A stretch of 5,837 nucleotides of DNA. Source: Clostridioides sp. (GTDB lineage: Bacteria; Bacillota; Clostridia; Peptostreptococcales; Peptostreptococcaceae). Each line of letters opens with the position of its first letter. The first letter of the stretch is position 1. A program made the translations under genes and the position numbers. The notes beneath the pieces were generated by a model that had not been told where the DNA came from, did not search any database, and worked only from the letters and a program-made list of their open reading frames with translations. Positions 5,833 through 5,837 of this stretch are shown here, one piece after another. Location: NCBI GenBank assembly GCA_031272305.1, contig JAISUA010000178.1:1-5837 (forward strand), given 5' to 3'.

Positions 5833-5837
5833 TTTAC
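5761..5837 (-). repeat. 45-bp tandem duplication of the cyclo-ligase start region
   Basis: A 32-nt stretch at 5761-5792 recurs identically at 5806-5837, a period of 45 bp (15 codons), and runs into the window end. Each unit encodes MIMKDTLDS. The segment between the copies contains GAAAGG, so one unit carries both a Shine-Dalgarno-like site and start codons. The number of units beyond the window is unknown. Confidence 0.9.

Noticed and set aside
1..5837. CRISPR array, tRNA or rRNA genes, insertion sequence or transposase
   Set aside because: No regularly spaced repeats with unique spacers, no cloverleaf or rRNA signature, and no transposase-like protein were found on either strand.

Overview
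The window is AT-rich with typical low-GC Bacillota signals: GGAGG-type ribosome binding sites, an ECF-type folate transporter, and a tetrahydrofolate (THF) riboswitch of the kind known from Firmicutes. An anaerobic, host-associated member of the Clostridia/Tissierellia is the most natural guess, but nothing here fixes the genus.

Layout. Bases 2-3520 (+) are the 3' part of a very large extracytoplasmic β-rich repeat protein, probably a surface adhesin-like protein. Its real start is outside the window. Just past its stop lie two near-identical copies and one decayed copy of its own 3' end, then an intrinsic terminator (3663-3698). The gene-free stretch 3521-4260 is not empty. It holds a promoter-like pair (3712-3740), a ~163-nt strongly structured element with two hairpins inside a closing stem (3741-3903), a 22-bp direct repeat, and an unmistakable class I THF riboswitch (3989-4087). 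An anti-Shine-Dalgarno segment (4106-4112) and a long AT hairpin (4156-4205) follow.

The riboswitch leads into folT (4261-4860, +), the folate-binding S component of an ECF transporter. Convergent to it is a 5-formyltetrahydrofolate cyclo-ligase gene (4981-5832, -). A 16-bp inverted repeat with a T tract between and inside the two genes probably terminates folT. Together the two genes suggest folate salvage: FolT brings in reduced folates or folic acid, the riboswitch shuts this down when THF is plentiful, and the cyclo-ligase returns stored or imported 5-formyl-THF to the active pool.

The most unusual points are these. The cyclo-ligase carries two extra in-frame copies of a 26-residue β/α segment in its core, plus a 45-bp tandem duplication of its translation start region that reaches the window edge. 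The structured element upstream of the riboswitch has mutually exclusive pairings. The riboswitch has a plausible RBS-sequestering expression platform built from the P2 strand, an anti-SD and the SD.
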